Assembly: GCA_949130485.1 (NCBI GenBank)
Contig: OX422185.1
Coordinates: 6,983,127-7,047,126, forward strand
Direction: 5' to 3'
DNA length: 64,000 nt
Source: Agelas oroides
Taxonomy: Eukaryota; Porifera; Demospongiae; Agelasida; Agelasidae
Under the pieces are notes generated by a model that did no database searches, had not been told where the DNA came from, and saw nothing but the letters and a program-made list of their open reading frames with translations. The translations under genes and the position numbers were made by a program. Positions within the stretch are counted from its first letter, which is position 1. Each line of letters opens with the position of its first letter. Below are positions 10,346-21,774 of this stretch, piece after piece.

Positions 10346-12175
10346 CCACACAGATTAGTGGCTATGAGAGTACAGCACACTAGTATCTTCCTCTTTCTGC
10401 TAATGGCTGCTGCTATGATTGGACAAAGTTAAAGCCATGTTGTATCTGAAGCTGTATATTTAAATCCACAGAATGTTTTGCTCACTGACCAGAAAAATTG
10501 ATACATGATGCAAAGAGTGTTCTTTCTTTCTCAAGATTTTCCTCCAGACTGGCTTTATCTTAATGTATGTGTCACAGTGAACAGTGGAAGGTGTGATAAT
10601 TTTGATGGACAGAGTAACTTCTCATACTGTCAGAAGTTTCAGTGGAGCAGTTCTGCTATGGCTAATTTAATATCAGTTACTTATACTGGACAATGTCATA
10701 AGTGAAAATATTGTTTGGTTCACACAGCATCGGAAATACTTGCAATCTCCTCTTCATATTGATAGTCTGCCTTGTTATGCTACGGAAGATGACATACTAG
10801 CATACTGATGCAACTCCTCCCCTGGGTTACTAAGCACACTATTTGTCTTATATGTGTCTTGATGTCCTCTATCTGACTAACAATGACTGTTATAAACCTA
10901 GTTATATGTACATAAACTATCACACGACGTCTTCATGAGGGTATCTTCATGAATGATATCAAACCAATACATACTTAAAACAGGGAATTAAAACACACTA
11001 AACAACAGATACATGAGAAGAGTACTATCTCTCTTGCAGTAAAGGTAATACAAGCACACTATATAGAAGTTGGTTGCATGATATGTAAATGTCAGATCCT
11101 CCTGAGTATGTATGTATTGTAGCCTTATTTCCATTATCCATTATCCATTTTGTATGTGCAAACGAAACTTGTTTCTTTCACTCACCTACTCTTTCAGGTA
11201 AAATCATATGCAAGAGTCTATGGCCAAACAAATGAAAATGAGAAGGGATATGTATCCATTTGCTATAATGATTATTGACAAGATCATACAAAGGAGCAAC
11301 ACTTGGTATCTTTGCTCACATCTACCGTCTTACTGTGTTGTGTTCTTTCATTTTCATAAATATCCTCACACCAATTGCTCTAGCAAAGTCAGGGTCTTTG
11401 TACTATCCCAAAATAAGGGCAAAATCTACAACTGGAGAATTAGACTATAGTGTATGTGGTAACGACTATAATGGCTTTCCTCTGCAATGCTCTGTACACT
11501 GCTTATTCGATTAGGCATCACGTCTTTCGTAACAAACCAGCCATTACATCTTGCATTATTCCGAACAATCCTGAATGCTCAATTCCTTCTGATACAGCTG
11601 TGTACAGAGACGAAACTGTCAGTCTAGTGACTGTGATCACAATCTTGCAGTTTTCATAGAGCTACTCATTTCAATGAAGAATTCAATTGATCAAAGTATC
11701 CTGAGGTATAGTCATTTCTGGAAGCAGTTGCTGTTGCAAATCTTAAATTATGGAATATACTTGTAATGTTACAACTGTTCACCAAGATTGTGATTCCTAT
11801 CTGCGTACTGCTATTGATCCACCCACAAGTAACTATCTGCTGGTTTCTAGTTCTGCTAATGGTATTTCTTAGTTTATCACTCACTGCTGCCTACCTGATA
11901 CATCACTGTCAGCAGTTCAGATAAGAAATTGCTGCTGCAATGCAGGGCACTGTAGACAAAAGTTTGTGCACTTTGTTGTGATGATTGCAACCCTGGGACT
12001 GATACTCATGCTCCTTGCTATATACGAGCTTCTGCTGATAGTGCAAGTACAATTTGAAATTGGAGTGAAAGGAATTATACTCGCCCTGCAACCATCCTCT
12101 CCACTGTCTGCACTTGGATGGTATGTCAAGAGAAGGTCCCAGATGAAAGCAAAGAAGTATATATCTTCGTGAAGA
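10346..12175 (+). pseudogene. Dead tandem copy of the 7.3 kb membrane-protein gene
   Basis: The copy follows the intact gene exon for exon. A CCACACAG acceptor comes first, with the start codon at 10364. Exon 1 then carries in-frame stops TAA at 10430-10432 and TGA at 10499-10501, and its end near 10826 is disrupted. The exon 2 acceptor (CTTTCAG, exon from 11198) is preserved, but several small indels then move the frame, so hydrophobic segments appear in different frames at about 11275-11514, 11450-11659 and 11966-12172. The closing VQVQFEIGVKGII stretch is still nearly identical to the intact protein. Sequence upstream (10045-10345) also matches 6965-7287, so the duplication included the promoter side. 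The C-terminal tail is cut short. No product is expected. Confidence 0.85.
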
Positions 12176-12469
12176 TGGCCTGCAGCTGCTGGCTGAGAAA
12201 CAAGAGACTAACAATTTGCTATTATCTCTGTAGCTTTATGAGTAAAACCAGTGCTTTATTCCGTTTTGGCTAACTAAACACACTGCAAATATGCACATCA
12301 TACATGCTTATATTAGTAGTTATATGGAAACCTACTGGCTTCAAACACTTCCACTCTACGCAATCTTGCAGTGTCACATCAATCAAAATGGACTTGCAAT
12401 AAAAGTGTGCAATGATAATTAGATATAGAGTGTGAAGTGAAAGTGGTGTGGCTTCTGCAAGTACACAGA

Positions 12470-13730
12470 GTTCATCCTCCTGTCCACCGTCACGGCTGCT
12501 TGTGTCCGCCATTTCCTGTGTGGGTGGGACAGAAGTGGATAAAGTTTGCAGGATAACCGTTCTGCTTGAAGACTCTAGCCAGGTTGTCAACTTCCTTCTG
12601 AACGTTGTCCTGTGTGCTGACGACCCTTCTGGCCCTGTCGTGGAGCCCTCTCACCACACCTCTTTTCACGTGGTACTCAAAGTGGAGATATTGGTTCGTG
12701 CATGGGCTTCCTGTAGACAGAGACATCCAGACTGCCATTCTCTCTTCTTCTGACTAGTGTGTCGAGGAAAGGGAGCTTCTCACCTTCCTGCTCCACAGTG
12801 AACTTGATGGTTGGCCTGACCCCGAAGGAGTTCTTCAGCTGAGCCCTTCCTGAGTATGCAAAACGTGTCATCAACTGAACATACCTCATCCAAACCCTGG
12901 GTTGGGTCGGTGCCGTCTCCAGTGCCAGCTCCTCAAAGAACTCCATGTAGAAGTTGGCCACCACTGACTGGGGAGTCTATCGCTGCACCTTCCTTCTGCT
13001 GTTTCCTCCATAGCTGAAGTAGGTGGACTTCAGGCACATCTCCAGTAGCTTTGCAATCTATTCTGGGGAGAGAAAGGTCCTGTCCCCCAGCGTCTCATCT
13101 TCCTTAAGCCTCTCACAGATGACAGAGATAGCTTCACCTACAGGAACATTGGTGAAGAGGGAGGAGACATCAGAGCTCACCAGAATCTCACCACTCTCCA
13201 CATGCATATCTTTCATCTCTGTAAAATGCCTGGAGTTCTTGACATGGCAAGTAGTATGTCCTGCTAGGGGGGATATGAGGGATGTGATGTGCCTGTCCCC
13301 AGCATCTCCTCCATCTTCTCATCATAGTTGCATCTCCTCATCACCAGGGTTGCATTCCCCTTATCAGCCAGTAGAATCACCTCATCCTCCAGCTCCCTGA
13401 GCTCCTTCAGTGCTGTCCTCTGGTCCCTCGTCAAGTTACTCCTTGGCATGTCTCAGGATCCCACAAACCCGTCCCCGCAGGTCATCAGCATCTTCCGGTG
13501 ACAATCTCCTCTCCACTGCAGCCATGGTATTTGTGAGGAGAAGCTTGGAGGGAGCAGGTGTAAAGTTTATACCTATAGATGACACCCTCAGAGGAGCGCT
13601 TCAACCGAGATGGAGGACTTGGAGGTCTCCCTGACTCCTCCCTCCCTGCCTCCTCATCACAGCGGTCCAGCAACAAGGGACTTTCAGGGAGGAGGCAGGG
13701 AGGGAGGAGGCAGGAAGGGAGGAGCAATCC
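12470..13730 (-). pseudogene. Dead Penelope-like retroelement reverse transcriptase
   Basis: Read on the minus strand, this gives the Penelope-like order. First come an N-terminal LTRDQRTALKEL and LLADKGNATLVM (13449-13330). The RT motif SSDVSSLFTNVPV follows (about 13180-13140), then VVANFYMEFFEE (12964-12930), KLPFLDTLVRRR (about 12780) and SVYRKP, and finally NGYPANFI near 12550. It is dead. Stops interrupt the frame after FLSPE and after RRKVQR. The catalytic YVDD box is replaced by YVQL with a local frame change, and the frame shifts again near 13270 and 12735. No GIY-YIG endonuclease follows, so the element is truncated. The 5-prime portion (13727-13485) is proline- and serine-rich with no clear domain. 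Confidence 0.85.
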
Positions 13731-13794
13731 TCACCGACCTTTGACCTCCATTGACTTGTATCTTCAGTAGGCAGTGTATGTTCACACTTCTTCG

Positions 13795-13842
13795 CTTTCG
13801 CCCTGATGATGACTGGAGCATTCAGTCAGAACGTCAGCAAGT
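13795..13842 (+). ncRNA. Decayed hammerhead ribozyme-like motif beside the Penelope-like element
   Basis: CTGATGA (13803-13809) is followed by a 5-base-pair stem, GACTG (13811-13815) with CAGTC (13823-13827). Next comes a mutated GAAAC position that reads AGAAC, then GTC. GCC before the core could start stem I with a GC(C/A)-type strand after the cleavage position. Penelope-like elements are known to carry minimal hammerheads in their terminal repeats. Here the motif lies on the opposite strand to the reverse transcriptase, so it may come from an inverted terminal repeat. The core change predicts no activity. Confidence 0.6.
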
Positions 13843-14039
13843 TTCTTTCCGAGCTCAAGTTGGTAACAGATCTTCCTCTTCATTTATGCAGGAGTCAACT
13901 GAGAACCCAATGAAAGCCATGATATTATCTTGCAGTTCTCTTTCTAACAGCCACTTGCATGTGCCTCAAACACTGGATACTAAGAACTTTTTGGATGAAA
14001 TTATAAAGGTTATATGGTTGTACTGTAATATATTATACT

Positions 14040-14370
14040 CATGAGACAAAGGATTATCAGATGGAGTGGAGATGTTATAATAGTCTGGTATATATGCCTA
14101 TATATAAACTTATGTTTAGTTTTACCTAGTTATGGGCAGTTATGTGGTTATTGATGGTTATGAACAGTATATTACCAGGCTATGGGGCATGTTATTTGTG
14201 ATTATAGGTGGCTATATGTGGTGATACAAGGTTATGTGCGGTTTGTTATAACCTTTCATGCACGTAAAACCTCCGATGACCATTGAAACAAAACTAAAAC
14301 AAACTAAACACTTCATGACTATATTATATTGAAAAACCATGCCTTCTCTACATGATACTATCTTTCAATC
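14040..14370. other. Gene-free interval
   Basis: AT-rich, with GTTATGGGCAGTTATG-like short runs. It lies downstream of the Death-domain gene and probably includes its 3-prime UTR; no clear poly(A) signal was singled out. Confidence 0.35.
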
Positions 14371-14371
14371 C

Positions 14372-15177
14372 CTATTTTGAGCTAGCCATAACATCTTGCA
14401 GCTCCCTAATTTGTCTCTCTCTGACAGCCATAACATCTTGCAGTTCCCTGATTTGTCGCTCTCTGACAGCCATGACATCTTGCAGTTCCCTGATTTGTTG
14501 TTCTCTGATAGCCATCATTTCTTGCAGTTCCCTAATTTGTCTCTCACGGACAGCTATGACATCTTGCAGTTCCCTAATTTGTTTCTCTCTGTCAGGCAAA
14601 ACATTTTGCAGTTCGCTGATTTGTCTCTCTTTGTCAGCTGTACCATTTTGTGCTTCTCTCCTTGTAAAGTCAATCCCATGTTGACCTGATTGGTCTGACC
14701 CACGAGAAGGGACTGAAAAATATAATATTATGTTGTTAAAGGTATGACTATACCATCAATCACACTAAATACCTTTATGATTCCTAGCAATCTTCATAGC
14801 AAGAGAGGGGTTTCCCCCACCTGCTGGATGACTGATTGTCTCCACCAGTTTCACCCATGTTGGCTCTCCAAATTTATTTACGTTGTATGTTCTCCGCAAC
14901 CAAAGAACTAACATTTGTCTCAGGCAGTCTAGTGGGTTGTCTGTCCGCTGCTGGATACCCTCTAACTGGTTCTCTCGAATTCCCAAGAATATACCAATGT
15001 TTTTCCATTTAGCAGTAACATCAGTCAGTTCTTTAATTGTGTCAGAAAGGTCATCCTCATCTGTTGCAGTGGACAAGAGAAAAAGAAAGGAAATATTTCC
15101 TCATAGATGGACATTCATTCACTCAGTAACTTACCTAGAGGAGTTAAGTCCATATCAGACCAACCTTCCTCTGCCAT
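14372..15177 (-). CDS. Death-domain protein with 14-residue coiled-coil repeats
   Basis: There are three exons: 15177-15135, 15060-14773 and 14712-14372. The introns are 74 and 60 bases with GTAAGT/CAACAG and GTATTT/TTTCAG borders. Both junctions are phase 1, which joins the frames cleanly into 223 residues. After a short acidic start (MAEEGWSDMDLTPL), residues about 15-108 read as a Death-fold domain. It contains TIKELTDVTAKWKNIGIFLG, DNPLDCLRQMLVLWL and WVKLVETI, matching the helix pattern of Death domains, including the Trp residues. Residues about 136-222 are six copies of a 14-residue unit of the form REKQIRELQDVIAV. That is two heptads per unit, so a long parallel coiled coil is likely. 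Death domains mediate homotypic assembly in apoptotic and innate signalling; the partner is unknown. No caspase, kinase or TIR domain is attached. Confidence 0.85.
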
Positions 15178-15396
15178 GGTTTTATCGTATATACGCTCAG
15201 TCACACCCAGATTGAGCTCTCCGCAAACAAACTCTCCACTGTTATTATTTGTCCCTCCCCCGGATTATTCCATATAGTATACGTGTACTACGTTACATGG
15301 TTATTCGAAACGCGTACTTGCCTAGGAAGTAATATTCATAAGCAGTCCACTCGCTGCCATTATTCACGAGTTGGAAGTTGATTGCGGTTTAAGTCA

Positions 15397-16916
15397 GTGG
15401 CGTAGGAAGATACCTCAGATTAAAGTAAGAGTTGTACGCGTAAGCACGCAGCAGCTAGGGTGGTCTGGGGGCATGCCCCCCTAGGAAAATTACATTCACT
15501 GACACTGCTTCCAAGGCCAATTTTGGCCAAAACAGCCACTAGAATAGTTCCTTCAGTATGGCGATCGCTGATTGGCCGCTAGACAAAAGTGCGCAAGCCA
15601 GGTTAAGTATAAGCATCGCATTTCACGTCACTTTGCAGTTACAAATTTCAAGTCTACACAAGCCAAGACAAATATCTCATCCCGGAAGGCCTGCGGATCA
15701 AGATTGAACCTCAGGCCTTCATGTCATCTCGAACCAACATTCGAGAGACATGGGACAAAACCCTCCGTCTGTTGTCGAAAACGCTCACACAGACATTAGT
15801 CAGACCCGTAGGCAGGGAGGGGGGGGGGGGTTGCGGCCTCCAAAAAGATGTTGTACACCGCCTAACCGTACCTTTTAGTGCCCTACCGTTTGAAAGTGGT
15901 CCACTAGCCTCGATGCTATTAAGAATCACCATTGTCCAAACAAGTCTGGTTGCAGCTATGCGAGTTTGTTGATGTAGGATCAGCGCGGAACACGCGCGTA
16001 AGCAGTTTGCGCCACTGCGATGAAAGGACGCGCGTAAATACGTGCGTAAATAAATCGCTATTTCAGGCGCTCAAGAGTTCACCAGTTGTCCTTCTAGTGA
16101 GTTACCGCCAACGATCAAGCGGCAACTGAACAGCCTTGAGTCATACCAACTTTCTGAAAACGCGTGGAAACGTACGGTATATTATAGCAGGAGCTTATGA
16201 GCGGCGCGAAGCGGCGCGAAGGAGCGTCAAACTACCATACATTAGTTGGTTCCATCCTCTCCCGAATTTGGCGCCTCTAAAACGCGCCTTATAAGGTAGC
16301 TGTATGTTTGCACCTACTTCGTTAAGAAGCCAAGCAGGTGGCTATTGTCACAGCAGGCGGGCTCTTGAGAATCCCTAGTAGTCGCGGTAGTAACCTCAAA
16401 GCTCATTAGCACGAGTAGGTTAAACCCGTATAAGGCGCGTTTTGAGGTGTGATTCAATACAGGATGGGTATGCTAGTCTGACGCTCCTTCTCGCGTAGCG
16501 GTTCATAAGCTCCTGATTATAGTAGTCTATAAAGTTATAAACATTTTGGTGTCGTAGAAGCTTGATGCTTTTCTGACATATTTTCAGTATTCTCTGCATA
16601 CTGTTTCACCATCTGTCGCCCCACCTGCTCTTCTGTCAACTGTAGTACCTCCTCTCGTGGAAATTCGATGTCAGCTGGCTTAGCAAATACATACATGGAC
16701 AGGCAAAAATTGGATACAATACTCCGCGAGCCATGTAGCGTATACTGCTACTACGGCTCTGCTTCCGTCCCAAAATGGCCTCAGAAGCAATCTCAGAGTA
16801 TCTAATTTCTAAAAATTTCCCGGGGGAGCATGCCCCCAGACCCCCCACTCTTGCATGGTTATACATGCATACATACACATCAGACACCCCCTTGCAAAAA
16901 TCCTGGCTACGGGCCT
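15397..16916. mobile_element. Probable decayed DNA transposon with CAGTGGCGTAG-type end
   Basis: The left end reads CAGTGGCGTAGGAAG and the right end CCTGGCTACGGGCCTG, an imperfect inverted pair of the type seen in hAT-like elements. Subterminal sequences also pair in inverted orientation (GGTCTGGGGGCATGCCCCCC near 15460 and GGGAGCATGCCCCCAGACCC near 16820). A 13-base G run is at 15819-15831. No transposase frame survives and no clean target duplication is seen. A second MITE is nested at 16188-16515. Confidence 0.4.
16188..16515. mobile_element. MITE with about 50-base terminal inverted repeats
   Basis: The left arm starts CAGGAGCTTATGAGC and continues to GAGCGTCAAACTACCATAC. The right arm is its imperfect reverse complement, ending GGTTCATAAGCTCCTG. 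The flanks ATTATAG (16181-16187 and 16516-16522) are identical, a 7-base target duplication. No coding content. Confidence 0.75.
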
Positions 16917-17319
16917 GTTACTTGAACACTATGAGAAAATAATCACTGAACTTACTCCCCAGATAGAAGCAGTGAAAGATGATCTACTTGAATTCCCCTC
17001 TCTCCCCACTCAACAGGAATCCACCACCATGAGCACTCTAGCATGGAGAAGACCGAGGAGAACATAAAGAAGCCCTGATTGGGCCTTGATGGATTATGCT
17101 GCTAGCATAATTTGAGAATAATAGGTAGCAAAAAGAATCGAGAATTATTTGAGAATAATAGGTAGAACATGTACATACACCTAACTAGTTGACGCAGTAG
17201 TGGACTACACAATAAAGTTGACAAAGTTTTTTATGCAACGTTTCAAATAGTCTTTGCAAAAAAAACTTTGTCCATCATGCTCCACAGTACCATGGGTTTC
17301 GGACAACATGTACACATAC

Positions 17320-18400
17320 CGTTCTTTTCTTTGTACTGCAGATAATCTCTCAATGATGTTGGGACGTTCTTCTCTGTAGCAAGTTGGCAGTGTTGGAGAC
17401 AAAATGCTTTGGATAGTTGTGGTTCATTTGTACATATATCAGGAAAATTCAGTTGTGGGAAGCCTTCAACGGTGGTTTTCACTGGGTACATGCAGTGGGT
17501 GAATCCCAATTTCCAATTTCCATGCAAGGTCCAGCAGCGACCACAACCTGATGATCATTTATTGCATGTACTTAACTAACACCTTATAGTTTTCAATCTT
17601 ACCACAAATACAATGCTGTTAACAAACATCCTCCTTCTTAATTAACCCTCGGCGCGCATGCGCAGCGAGGGTTACAGTACTTGGTCTGTGTGTCTGTCTG
17701 TGTGTCTGTTACTCAACATCTCACTTTATACGTGATTATTCGTGCCACAAACGATACTAACCTTCTCAGCGGTGGATGAAGGTTGAAAATTTTAAGCGAT
17801 TTTCTCTGAAAATGCTTCATTGCGAAGCTAGAGCGTTTCCTGCTGGTACGGCTACATGATAAGTCGGCCATTTTTTACTCCGCGGAAAACGCGCATGCGT
17901 ATGAATCTGCACCTCGTGGCTAGCGGCGATTTTGTTCTTGGGAGAGACGTTCTTTGCGAGTTCGATTATTGGCCATTGGCAGTAAGTATGCCTCCAACAA
18001 AGGTATACCCGCAGTGTAAAGCTGCTGTACCTGTAAGACGCTGTGATCATGTCTTTCGATCCAAACGAAAAGCAGAGTGTAACACACAAGTACAATCACA
18101 TGCACTGCTGCGCCGAGGGTTTGGCACTTCAGTGCCTTTCATTCAGAATGTATGAATTCCATATTGGTTACTTTTCTTACAAACCCTAACCTTTCTCACT
18201 GCAAGATATGTTCGATGTATGGGGATATGACCTCCCAGTCCTCTCCAATTCAAGTTTCTGCATAACAAGTTCTCGATCAGCATCATTTCGAAAGGTATAC
18301 AGATGCTGCTTGTTGCTCTCCTGTAATTCACACTCAAGTTCAGCATTGAAATATGCATCTGATACATGCTTATGGCTTAGTCCAGTGCAAAATCTATACC
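17320..18400 (-). pseudogene. Two spliced exons of a Cys-rich, probably transposon-derived protein
   Basis: Exon A (18400-18191) reads YRFCTGLSHKHVSDAYF..., followed by a helical segment and RTGRSYPHTSNISCSEK. Exon B (17547-17320) reads CGRCWTLHGNWKLGFTHCMY, then FPDICTNEP and KAFCLQHC. The exon A donor (AAAG/GTTAGG) and exon B acceptor (ATCATCAG) are both phase 1 and join without a stop. The regularly spaced Cys and His residues suggest metal binding. The style resembles zinc-binding segments of large eukaryotic transposases (KDZ-like), but no catalytic domain is present, so that is only a suggestion. An inverted-repeat element fills the intron. No start codon exon or downstream exon was identified. 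Confidence 0.45.
17644..18121. mobile_element. Inverted-repeat element nested in an intron, carrying a mini-exon
   Basis: The ends are ACCCTCGGCGC and GCGCCGAGGGT. Inside, on the plus strand, a GGCAGTAAGT run precedes an ATG at 17988. That ATG opens a Cys-containing frame (MPPTKVYPQC, then VRRCDHVFRSKRK). The short C..C...C motif could be a zinc ribbon of the mobilising protein or of a captured host exon. The frame then runs through the terminal repeat and stops at about 18155. Confidence 0.5.
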
Positions 18401-18409
18401 CTACACAGT

Positions 18410-19025
18410 ATGAAAAGGGATAGAATTTAATGTCTCAATGATGTAGGCTACAATTTTGTAATGAGTTACACCAAGGGCTTATTGAGCTGCCATAGGCAGA
18501 TAGTGTAGGCGCTCTAAGTATGTGTCGCTCTAATTCTGCGTCAAAATCAATACAGAAGTTGCATTTTCTAATTTTACATCAATTGGCAAAAAAATTCAAC
18601 ACAGGTACATTCTAATGTTGCATCGTTGACGTTCCAAAAGCAAGCTGTCTACTGGCAGGTTTAATAGATGGTCACAACGCACAGTTATCAAAAGTGCAAC
18701 CGAAAGAAGTGACAATGGCATCTCGCAGTGCATCTCTTGGAGTTACATTCGAGGATAGCATGTATACAAACAGATCTGAAACCCTGAGCTGGGCGAAGTC
18801 GCTATTGCTGTGGGGGAATGAGAGAACTCTCATGACCGCTACACACTGTAGCTATTTTAGCAGCCATGGCTTTCTCGTTCTCACAAGTACCGTTTCAACA
18901 TTCGCGGTTCGATTGTCACACTCTAATATTGAGTCACATTCTAAATCTAATCTTGCGTATATTAGGCAAAATTTTGTGAGCAATTTTCTATTCATGCGTC
19001 ATTCAGGGAAAATAATTACTTACAT
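18410..19025. other. Gene-free interval
   Basis: A 117-residue open frame starts at 18694 but runs into the target-site duplication and end of the adjoining transposon and has no conserved motif. I do not support a gene. Confidence 0.4.
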
Positions 19026-19035
19026 ATTTAGAGTG

Positions 19036-20872
19036 GGGGCGCACTAAGTTCACAACATCTGGTGCCCATGACGTAATTGCAATTACATCACCACAGAAGA
19101 ATGACCTTCGTACTGAAGAGCTACGAGAAAGAGCGTAACTTGCCAAGTCACTGGACGAGGTCGGTCTACCACTTAGAAAAAGCTAGATTCGGTTGTTTAT
19201 TTTTTAGGTAGAGAAAGGGGACTGTGGAGCTGACTCTGGCATAAAATTTCACCATGGCAGGCTGTTTTAGTCTTGGATGAAAGTCCATGCTGACGTGTAT
19301 AATTTCTTAGGTCCAGATGTAGTGAAATACCATCAACCAACAGAAGTGGGATCTGCATTTGACACTTGAGGGTTATTAAGCATTACAAGCCTCACTTCCG
19401 TGCCTCCACCTCCAACTTTGTTGCTTGTTGAAATAATTTGTGATGTGAATTGCACCACCTTGGATGTCACATAGTTTTCAGTACAAGGACAGTGTCTCAG
19501 ATACAGCACTTTTGATGTAGCAAAGGTCAACGCCACAGTTGATCTGAAATAGGTATAGTTGGCCCAAGTGGCAACTATAAAAATGTTCAAAATCAGTTGT
19601 AACAAAATATAACTTCTCTGACAGTGTCAAGTTTTTGTAGAACACCTACAAGTCTGAAGTTTAGGTTGTTTTCACTGTATGCAAGCTCACATGCAGTGCC
19701 TCTGATGTAAATATAGCTTAGTATGCCAAATGTGATGTAATTGATCCGGATCTATCCATGCAACATGCCACAAAAACTTGGTTATGAACTAATGTAGCAT
19801 GACTGTAGAAAAAACAGCCCAGTGGAGTGTGAAGAACCAGGAACAATCTTGCGTAACTACAGTGACCTCAACACTAGCCACTGGCACAGCTAATCCAAAG
19901 AATTATGAAGAAGGCCTTAGGCCTGGCTAATTTGTTTCCACTCCTTTTGTTTTAATTCTGTATAGTTCATATGTGGGAGAAGGACTGAAAATGAGGATCA
20001 CCCTGTTAGGATAATGCCGAAGATTGGTGTTCATTCTTTCTGCAGCTGCTTTATTTGGAGAGTCTGCAGGCTGCGTCTGACAGTTCAAGATCAGAATTCT
20101 TAATTTGTGTGACTTAGCAATAGAACACCAGAATAGTTCTGCTGATTATGCTCCCTTGAATTTTATGAAGAGTTGGTGTAGCCCTGCTCTCAGACTGCAT
20201 TTTGTTTCTTGCAGTATGTACTGAAAGTGATGGAAAGCTGAACAGGGGACTGGCAATGAGGCTACAGTTTTGTGTATCATATGATCGATTTTATTTTAGC
20301 AAAAAAAGTCCCATCAACATAGGTGCTCGTGTGTGTGTATATACGTGCATGTGTGTGTGCATGTGTGTGTGCATGCGCATGTGTCGTGTGTGTGTACGTG
20401 CATGTGTGTGTGCATGTGTTGTGTGTGTGCGTGTGTGGGAGGTCTTCCACATCACTCATTGCCTTGTATCTGAACTTGAATGAAGCTGTTGCACAACCTA
20501 TCAGAATCACCCAAGGTTCCACTGGTATAATTTCTAGTGTTAGCTATGTATGCCTCCCTCAGCAGTATATAGCTCACTTGTAGATAGCTCCAGATGTTGC
20601 ATTCATAAAAGCATACCAGGCTGATGTCAGCATGGACTTTCATCCAAGACTAGAACAGCCTCCCAAGGTGAAATTTTATGCCAGAGTCAGCTCCACAGTC
20701 CCCTTTCTCTATCTAAAAAATAAACAACCAAATCTAGCTTTTCTAAGTGGTAGACTGACCTCGTCCAGTGACTTGGCAAGTCTCGTAGCTCTTCGGTACA
20801 AAGGTCATTCTTCTGTGGTGATGTAATTACAATTACGTCATGGGCACCAGTGTTGTGAACTTAGTGCGCCCC
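19036..20872. mobile_element. Mutator-type (MULE-like) transposon with long inverted repeats
   Basis: The ends are GGGGCGCACTAAGTTCACAA and its reverse complement. The inverted similarity continues inward for about 250 bases (roughly 19036-19295 against 20615-20872). It is flanked by identical 10-base direct repeats, ATTTAGAGTG (19026-19035 and 20873-20882). Long inverted repeats plus a 9-10-base target duplication are the hallmarks of the Mutator superfamily. The 1.3 kb interior has no transposase. A 90-residue minus-strand frame (19605-19333) and a TG microsatellite occupy it. It must have moved with enzyme supplied from elsewhere. Confidence 0.85.
20326..20440 (+). repeat. TG-rich microsatellite
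   Basis: Irregular GTGTGTGCATGTGTGT runs inside the Mutator-type element. The overlapping open frames on both strands are artefacts of the repeat. Confidence 0.9.
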
Positions 20873-21003
20873 ATTTAGAGTGCCTACGGTATGTAACTCC
20901 CATACCTAACAATCCAAATTCACATGTGGCTACTGGACATACTACTTTAGGGACACCGTATTATGTGAAACAATGCATTTTATCCAGAAACGATGCATTT
21001 ATG

Positions 21004-21342
21004 TAGCCTCGTTCCCAGGCCCCACCCTGGTATCTTTTCTCATGTGAGCATGACGTAATCGGAAAATGGCTACGTTTTACGAATTGTACAACTGACTACA
21101 TGCTCAACGCTTGGTGTATACTACATGTACAATCACCCTCTGCTAGCTAGATACGTGCGGTAAGTTACCTGCTACGTTGGATGTTTTTGCTGTTCTGGGC
21201 CCTGTGCGCCCACGCACAATTAAACCCTTTCTACCATCTTTTCTACCCTGACGTCACTCACGTGAGAAAAGATACCAGGCCCTCTCCCGCTTTTCCGTAC
21301 TGGAAGCGACGGAAAGCTGGGCAGGACCTGGGAACAAGGCTA
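21004..21342. mobile_element. MITE of the TAGCCTCGTTCCCAGGC family, 9-base target duplication
   Basis: The ends TAGCCTCGTTCCCAGGC and ACCTGGGAACAAGGCTA are inverted repeats. Inner inverted pairs include GGTATCTTTTCTCATGTGAG against CTCACGTGAGAAAAGATACC. Identical 9-base flanks GCATTTATG lie at 20995-21003 and 21343-21351. The duplication length points to Mutator-type mobilisation. Confidence 0.85.
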
Positions 21343-21774
21343 GCATTTATGCATTATTTCTCATAGCAGGCCAACAAAGCAAGATAATATGGCATGACAT
21401 TCAAGTAGAGATGGCTGATAGTAATGTCTCCTTTTTCCTATATGCTGCAGGCATCACTTGTAGGCATTGTATGCTCACTCATGACTATCTCCACTGAGTT
21501 TGTCCAAGTTAGCTACATATTTTATTATTGTTATCAGGTGTTGGAGCTCTCCTACTTGACACTATACATGTAACTACTGAGGTTTAAAGCACATGTACAC
21601 GCATATTAAGACATGATTGTAGTCAAGGACTCTTGTTTTAGTTATAGTCTGCAAATACAATAGGTTTCTTCTCACTAGCACTGCAGGGTAATTAAGTGAG
21701 TTGAGTGCCCATGCATTCCTCGAGAAGTTCTATGATTCAAATGTTTTGTCCACCCATACTTGGAATGCAACTAA

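Noticed and set aside
12448-13634. Plus-strand frames over the Penelope-like region
   Set aside because: Shadows of the minus-strand reverse transcriptase, which carries the family motifs.
16855-17067. Short plus-strand frame ending in a basic tail
   Set aside because: No motif, no splice support, and its start lies in the terminal sequence of a transposon remnant.
20202-20583. Several open frames on both strands
   Set aside because: They are produced by a TG microsatellite and have Cys-Val or Thr-His dipeptide composition only.
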